Origin: CBDAKK01 sp965196605
GTDB taxonomy: Bacteria > Spirochaetota > Spirochaetia > WTKD01 > G963693115
DNA: 29,292 nt
Assembly: GCA_965196605.1 (NCBI GenBank)
Contig: CBDAKK010000006.1
Location: forward strand, 1-29,292
Direction: 5' to 3'
The notes beneath the pieces are model-generated. The model saw nothing but the letters and a program-made list of their open reading frames with translations, was not told where the DNA came from and did not search any database. Position 1 is the first letter of the stretch. Each line of letters starts with the position of its first letter. Below, piece by piece: positions 25,213 to 29,292 of the stretch. A program made the position numbers and the translations under genes.

Positions 25213-27882
25213 ATGAGAAAACACAACTTTTATGAGGGCATGATTCCCATGCCTGAGGATTTTACGGCTTTGCAGGAGAATGCGGAGGCGGCAGTGCGTG
25301 AGAGCAGCGTGGCGCTGAGTGGCGCGGGTGTGCTGGAGGGCTTGGAGCTGAGGCTGGACGGCGCGGCTAAAAACTTAAGCGTGACAGCGGGTAAGGGCTT
25401 GCGCGTGGACGGGCAGTTGCTACAGCTGGGCGCGGCGCAAGACTTAAAGCTGCCCAGCGACGGCAAGGCCTACGCCGTGGTTTTGCGCTACCAGAGTGCC
25501 GAGACGCAGGAGCGCGCAACCACCCTACAGGGTGAGGACACGTGGACGGAAAAACAAGACGAGACGAGCGCGCTGGTGGTGGAATGGACACAAAGTAAGG
25601 ACAAGCAACACCGACAGGCAGACGACCTTGTGCTGGGCACGCTGCAAAACGGCGCGCTAGACTTGGGTAAGCGTGAAGTGGCACAGGGCTGGCAGGCTGT
25701 GAAGACGCAGGCGCAGGACTTGCAAGGCTTTAAAGGCAGCACGGCGCAAAACTTTGACAAGGCGGAGCAAGCCTTAAAGCAAAGCCGCGCGGCGCTGGGC
25801 GGAAAGGGCGTACTTGAGGGCTTGGAGCTGAAGCTGGACGCCACGGCAAAAACGCTGAGCGTGACAGCGGGTAAGGCCTTGCGCGCGGACGGGCAGCTGC
25901 TGCAACTGGGCGCGGCGCAGGACTTAAAGCTGCCCAGCGACAACAGGGGCTACGGAGTGGTGCTACGCCACGAGGCGCAAAGCGGCAGCACAAAGGCGCA
26001 GCTGGAGTACAGCCCGCAAGCAGACGACCTTGTGCTGGGGCAGCTGCTACGCGACCCCAAGGACAACAGTAAGCACGTGCTTGACCTACTTAAGCGCGAG
26101 GTGGCGCGAGGTTGGCCCAGCCTGACCAGCGCGCCCTTTGGGGTCAAGAGCCCCCTGCTCACCCTCAACGCGGGGGAGGACAGCAGCAGCATAAGCACGC
26201 CAAGCCCCAATGTGCCACACATACAGCGCAGCAAGACGCCCTACACCGCGCCCTTTAGCGCCCGTAACAGCCACCAGTGCGCGGTGTTCGCCCCCAAGGG
26301 TAACAGTGCGCCACGCCTCTGGCTTATAGGAGGTTATAACCAGAATGGAGCAACAAACGATGTGTGGTCTACGGTAGATGGAATAAGGTGGAAGAAACAC
26401 AGCGGTGCGCCCTTTGCCCCCCGTAGAATCCATCAAGTAGTGGCATTTCAAAACAAGCTCTGGGTACTGGGGGGTGATACAGGAGGCGGTGGTGTATCAA
26501 GCGAGTCGTGGTACAGCGAGGATGGGGAAAGTTGGAAGCAGTGGTCAGGTAGTAATTTTAGATCACGCTGGGGACACCAAGCCGTAGTTTTTAAGGCTAA
26601 GGGGGACAGCGCCGAGAAGCTGTGGCTTATAGGGGGAAGCTATGGCACTAGACTTAATGACGTTTGGAGCTTTGATGGCAACAGCTGGACGAATCACGGC
26701 AATGCTAATTTCACGGCTCGTTACAGCCATCAAGTAGTTGCCTTTGGGGGCAGGCTGTGGCTCATAGGAGGACAAACTAATAATAGTGTTCACAACAACG
26801 ATGTGCTCTGGAGCGAGGACGGGGTAAGCTGGAGTAGACCCTACACCGCAGCCTTCAGCCCACGCTATGCCCACCAAGCGCTGATCTACGACAGCAAGAT
26901 GTGGATCATGGGAGGCTACATTAAAAACGGCATAGTGAACGACGTGTGGTCTACGCAGGACGGCATACACTGGCAGGGTAAGGCGTGGTCAGCCGCCTTT
27001 AGCCCACGCGGTGATCACGAAGCTTTGGTTTTTAACAAGCGCATGTGGGTTATTGGTGGAGCTGGCAACAATGGCTATGTAGCGGATGTGTGGAGTAGCA
27101 CGGACGGCGTGGACTGGCGCAACTACGCCGTGGAGGAGCAGCGCGTGACAAAGGAGAAGCGCGTGGCGGGCCTGCGCGTGGAGCGTGGCAGCGCGGGGCA
27201 GAGCGTGCTTGCCTACGCTGAAGAGAGCGGGCAGTGGGAAATAGACGGGCGCGGCATTGCCACCAACGAAGCGGAGGTGCAAGACGCCTTAAGCCTCAAC
27301 AAAGCCAAGCTAGACGCCCTGCGCGCGCAGCTGCTGGGGGAAATAAACAAGGCTAAGCATGAGTGGTGCCCCATTGGCACGATAATAGCTTTTAGTGGGA
27401 AGCAGTGGGTGGACAACCAGACCCTACCGGGCTGGTACCAGTGCAACGGAAAGAACAACACGCCTGACTTGCGAGACAGGTTTATAAAAGGCAAGACGGA
27501 CCCCGAAAACACCGGGGACGGCGGGGGCGCAAACAGCCAAAGGCTGAGTGCAAACCAGCTGCCCGCGCACAAGCACGACGCGACGGGGCTTAGCGCCTCC
27601 TGCGCCACCGCGGGGAGTCATAGACACTATAATGGAGCTGTTTATGAAGATTCCACAGCAGCTAAGTATGGATACTCGAACAATACTTTCTTTGACATAC
27701 ATTTGATTGATATATGGATACCATCTGTGCAAAAGCGAGCATATGAGTATGTGACCAGCTATGCTGGCAGCCACTCCCACAGCATCAGCCTAAGCGGTAG
27801 CACGGCAGACACGGGTGGCGGGCAGGCGCTGGACATGCGCCCCGCCTTTTATTCAGTTATTTATATCATGAGGGTACAATAA
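25213..27882 (+). CDS. Phage-tail-fibre-like protein with kelch propeller and tail-collar C-terminus
   Basis: The 889-residue protein has three parts. Residues about 1-335: a start typical of phage baseplate or fibre attachment regions (HNFYEGMIPMPEDFTALQ) and two copies of a domain about 160 residues apart (GVLEGLEL at 39 and 199, each followed by LSVTAGK and GQLLQLGAAQDLKLPS). Residues about 338-640: six kelch blades, each with an (R/H)xxHQ-type turn, LWLIGG-like strand and NDVWSxxDGxxW, giving a six-bladed beta-propeller. Residues about 718-889: a phage tail-collar domain (GTIIAFSG, LPGWYQCNGKNNTPDLRDRF, LPAHKHD, SHSHSISLSG, and the closing AFYSVIYIMRV). It is probably a receptor- or glycan-binding fibre. 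AGGAG precedes the ATG. No other tail, capsid or lysis genes are in the window. Confidence 0.85.
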   Translation: MRKHNFYEGMIPMPEDFTALQENAEAAVRESSVALSGAGVLEGLELRLDGAAKNLSVTAGKGLRVDGQLLQLGAAQDLKLPSDGKAYAVVLRYQSAETQERATTLQGEDTWTEKQDETSALVVEWTQSKDKQHRQADDLVLGTLQNGALDLGKREVAQGWQAVKTQAQDLQGFKGSTAQNFDKAEQALKQSRAALGGKGVLEGLELKLDATAKTLSVTAGKALRADGQLLQLGAAQDLKLPSDNRGYGVVLRHEAQSGSTKAQLEYSPQADDLVLGQLLRDPKDNSKHVLDLLKREVARGWPSLTSAPFGVKSPLLTLNAGEDSSSISTPSPNVPHIQRSKTPYTAPFSARNSHQCAVFAPKGNSAPRLWLIGGYNQNGATNDVWSTVDGIRWKKHSGAPFAPRRIHQVVAFQNKLWVLGGDTGGGGVSSESWYSEDGESWKQWSGSNFRSRWGHQAVVFKAKGDSAEKLWLIGGSYGTRLNDVWSFDGNSWTNHGNANFTARYSHQVVAFGGRLWLIGGQTNNSVHNNDVLWSEDGVSWSRPYTAAFSPRYAHQALIYDSKMWIMGGYIKNGIVNDVWSTQDGIHWQGKAWSAAFSPRGDHEALVFNKRMWVIGGAGNNGYVADVWSSTDGVDWRNYAVEEQRVTKEKRVAGLRVERGSAGQSVLAYAEESGQWEIDGRGIATNEAEVQDALSLNKAKLDALRAQLLGEINKAKHEWCPIGTIIAFSGKQWVDNQTLPGWYQCNGKNNTPDLRDRFIKGKTDPENTGDGGGANSQRLSANQLPAHKHDATGLSASCATAGSHRHYNGAVYEDSTAAKYGYSNNTFFDIHLIDIWIPSVQKRAYEYVTSYAGSHSHSISLSGSTADTGGGQALDMRPAFYSVIYIMRVQ

Positions 27883-28241
27883 TGTATTACGGAATTAACG
27901 CACAGGGCGCAATACTTTGCGCATCACGGGAAAAAGACAAGAGCATGGCTCCAAACATAGCGCAGTGGGTAGACCAAGAGCCGCCCCAGCATTTGGTGTC
28001 GCCGGCTTACATAAGCGGGGCGTGGGTAGAAACGGCCTCGGTGGTTGAGCAGCAGCAGGCCATTGACCGAGAAACCTACCGCGCCATAGAGCAGTGGTGC
28101 GCCTCACAGGGCAAGTGTGAGCAGTACTACCTCAACGTGGGCATACAGCAGGGCAAAGACCACAAGGAGTACCACGCATACGCCGCAAAACGCGCCGCGC
28201 TCATTGCCACCGCCGCAAAACGCAAGGCTGCGCTCGTGTGA
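27882..28241 (+). CDS. Small protein paired with the tail fibre; possible fibre-assembly or accessory protein
   Basis: The 119-residue protein starts at the last base of the fibre stop codon (TAATG), so it is translationally coupled. It begins YYGINAQGAILCASREKDKS, has a hydrophilic middle with an alpha-helical stretch (VVEQQQAIDRETYRAIEQW), and ends in a basic Ala/Lys tail (AKRAALIATAAKRKAALV). Small proteins encoded directly after tail fibres are often fibre-assembly chaperones. That is inferred from position; I recognise no specific family. A GC-rich hairpin follows the stop by five bases. Confidence 0.6.
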   Translation: MYYGINAQGAILCASREKDKSMAPNIAQWVDQEPPQHLVSPAYISGAWVETASVVEQQQAIDRETYRAIEQWCASQGKCEQYYLNVGIQQGKDHKEYHAYAAKRAALIATAAKRKAALV

Positions 28242-28246
28242 CTTTG

Positions 28247-28267
28247 GTGGGGGGAGTGTCCCCCCAC
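28247..28267 (+). terminator. GC-only hairpin after the tail-fibre cassette
   Basis: GTGGGGGGA (28247-28255) pairs perfectly with TCCCCCCAC (28259-28267) around GTG. It sits where a terminator would be expected but has no T tract. It belongs to the G5/C5 hairpin family seen in other gaps of this window. Confidence 0.5.
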
Positions 28268-28590
28268 ATCCCCCCCTTGGGGTAAGACGCGGGTTTTGCG
28301 CTCCGCGCGTCTTTTGTGTTGTAGCTGACGCTGGTTTTTGTGAACGTTTCTGCGGCTAAGACGCAAGCTGTTATATGCTAATGCCTATAGTAGCCGTACT
28401 TTCTTTCTTTGGTGCGAGTACTCCATTTCTGCTACGCTGCGCTCCGCAATCTGAATGCCAGCATCCCCTCGCTACGCTCGTGACTTTGGTCTTTTCTTTG
28501 GATGCAAGCTCCATGCTTGCGCACAGTATCTAGGTTATTACTGCTTTAGCACACAGCATGCTTTTTTCTCTTTTCTTTGGTACTTTCTTG
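28268..28590. repeat. Intergenic repeat module after the tail-fibre cassette
   Basis: Blocks CTTGGGGTAAGACGC, GGGTTTTGCG, CTCCGCGCGT, TAGCTGACGC and GAACGTTTC repeat the module at 12065 and, less closely, 24322. GCTCCGCAATCTGAATG (about 28440) also occurs near 2737. CTTTGGTACTTTCTTG near 28575 matches sequence beside the polypyrimidine hairpins. No gene is seen from 28242 to 28886. Confidence 0.65.
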
Positions 28591-28597
28591 TAAAATC

Positions 28598-28641
28598 CAA
28601 CTAAATATGCGACAAAAAATCCAACTCAAAGTGAGAATGGG
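28598..28641 (+). repeat. Copy of the dispersed repeat shared with 7792-7832
   Basis: CCAACTAAATATGCGACAAA is followed by a second AATCCAACT and CAAAGTGAGAATGGG. The inverted copy is at 7792-7832. The internal repeat of AATCCAACT looks like a mobile-element end, but none can be confirmed. Confidence 0.55.
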
Positions 28642-28886
28642 AAGCACTGTAGCCTCTTGAAACACAAGAAGTGTATAATAGAGTATACACCAACAGCCTT
28701 TTATTAGTATTTTTTTGCACGAAAATCACTCGGCTGTAGAAATTTGCCGCTCCAATTTTGCAAAAATGGATTGCTCAAAAATACACGTTTTTTTACGTGA
28801 CATTGTTTCATTTTTTGGCACCTAGAAACGGGTATAAACATCCATCCATCTATACTCTTTTTTATTTTTGTAGTATCATTAATTTC

Positions 28887-29183
28887 ATGGAATTCAACAT
28901 AGTGCTTGCTGTTATTTATATTGTTGCAACCCTAGTATTCACGGTATTATGTTTGTTTCTTGCTCCTTCTTACGGATATTCACTTAAATTTTTTGTATTG
29001 ACATTAATATCAATGATAGGAATGGTTATTCCTATCATGATTGTAAGTGTAGAATTTCGTAATATTGTATTTTTTGTTCTTTTTCTTATTACATGGTACT
29101 TTGGACATTCTATCTTTTTTCACGTATTTGTAAAAATAAAAAATAAGCTATTACGAATAATCAAGTTTATAAAATATTTGTGA
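28887..29183 (+). CDS. AT-rich small membrane protein, unknown function
   Basis: From ATG 28887 the product is 98 residues with three likely transmembrane segments (about 4-24, 31-50, 57-78) and a basic tail (KIKNKLLRIIKFIKYL). The open frame extends upstream to 28758, but that part is not protein-like, so I prefer the internal ATG. No ribosome binding site is evident. Base composition is far more AT-rich than the housekeeping genes here, suggesting acquired DNA. No family recognised. The remaining 109 bases to the window edge show nothing I can identify. Confidence 0.5.
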   Translation: MEFNIVLAVIYIVATLVFTVLCLFLAPSYGYSLKFFVLTLISMIGMVIPIMIVSVEFRNIVFFVLFLITWYFGHSIFFHVFVKIKNKLLRIIKFIKYL

Positions 29184-29292
29184 TTTTAGAGAAACATGCA
29201 AAGTCTAACGTGCTATACACTTGTACACAAAAATCCAATCTGCAAAAAAATGTATGGCTCTTTACTTTAACCCTACGCGCGTATGTTCTCTT

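Noticed and set aside
23291..25224. Small open frames in the 23.3-25.2 kb mosaic
   Set aside because: They are made of low-complexity and repeat sequence (poly-Pro from C runs, poly-Lys/Phe from hairpins) and overlap on both strands.
26224..27130. Target of a diversity-generating retroelement
   Set aside because: Kelch blades are Asn-rich, but there is no reverse transcriptase or template repeat in the window, and the variation follows normal blade structure.
28758..28886. Longer start for the last membrane protein
   Set aside because: The extra 43 residues are not membrane-like, have no ribosome binding site and lie in AT-rich intergenic-looking sequence.

Overview
The window looks like a spirochaete chromosome, most likely an oral or host-associated Treponema. 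This is inferred from three features: a second FliG-type flagellar switch protein (FliG paralogues are usual in spirochaetes), several lipoproteins with treponeme-like lipoboxes, and a BspA-type leucine-rich-repeat lipoprotein. No rRNA or species marker is present, so the genus is an inference. Housekeeping-type genes are GC-rich with strong G/C strand asymmetry. The stretch from about 4.9 to 12.0 kb and the last 0.7 kb are clearly richer in AT.

Layout. 1-2.5 kb holds a minus-strand operon: aldehyde dehydrogenase, an M19-family dipeptidase homologue, and the start of a third gene that runs off the edge. 2.5-3.4 kb is a mosaic of dispersed intergenic repeats. 3.5-4.9 kb is a MATE transporter broken by two frameshifts near its 5' end. 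4.9-7.8 kb contains tRNA-Gly(GCC), at least three decayed IS30-family remnants and an LRR lipoprotein frameshifted at a G6 tract. 7.8-11.9 kb contains a cupin gene followed by a threefold tandem duplication of [cupin 3' end, terminator, convergent lipoprotein gene]. The first lipoprotein copy is frameshifted and the other two are intact. 12.4-15.8 kb is a gene-free, GC-rich array of about 33 short hairpins whose stems differ in sequence but stay base-paired. 15.8-23.2 kb is a compact chromosomal block: PQQ-type aldose dehydrogenase, a small membrane protein, a FliG paralogue, RmuC, RlmD (interrupted by an in-frame TAG beside a low-complexity insert) and a CpdB-type nucleotidase lipoprotein. 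23.3-25.05 kb is another gene-free mosaic, partly an imperfect inverted duplication, with perfect polypyrimidine/polypurine hairpins and a run of 23 C. 25.2-28.2 kb is a two-gene phage-tail-like cassette whose large protein joins a duplicated N-terminal domain, a six-bladed kelch propeller and a tail-collar tip. After more intergenic repeats, an AT-rich small membrane protein closes the window.

The strongest leads are the covarying hairpin array (12.4-15.8 kb), the orphan kelch/tail-fibre cassette with an AT-rich tip insert, the tandem lipoprotein locus with divergent C-termini, and the split rlmD. Several genes show single-base losses beside short G/C runs. That pattern could be real decay, phase variation or sequencing error, and reads are needed to decide.
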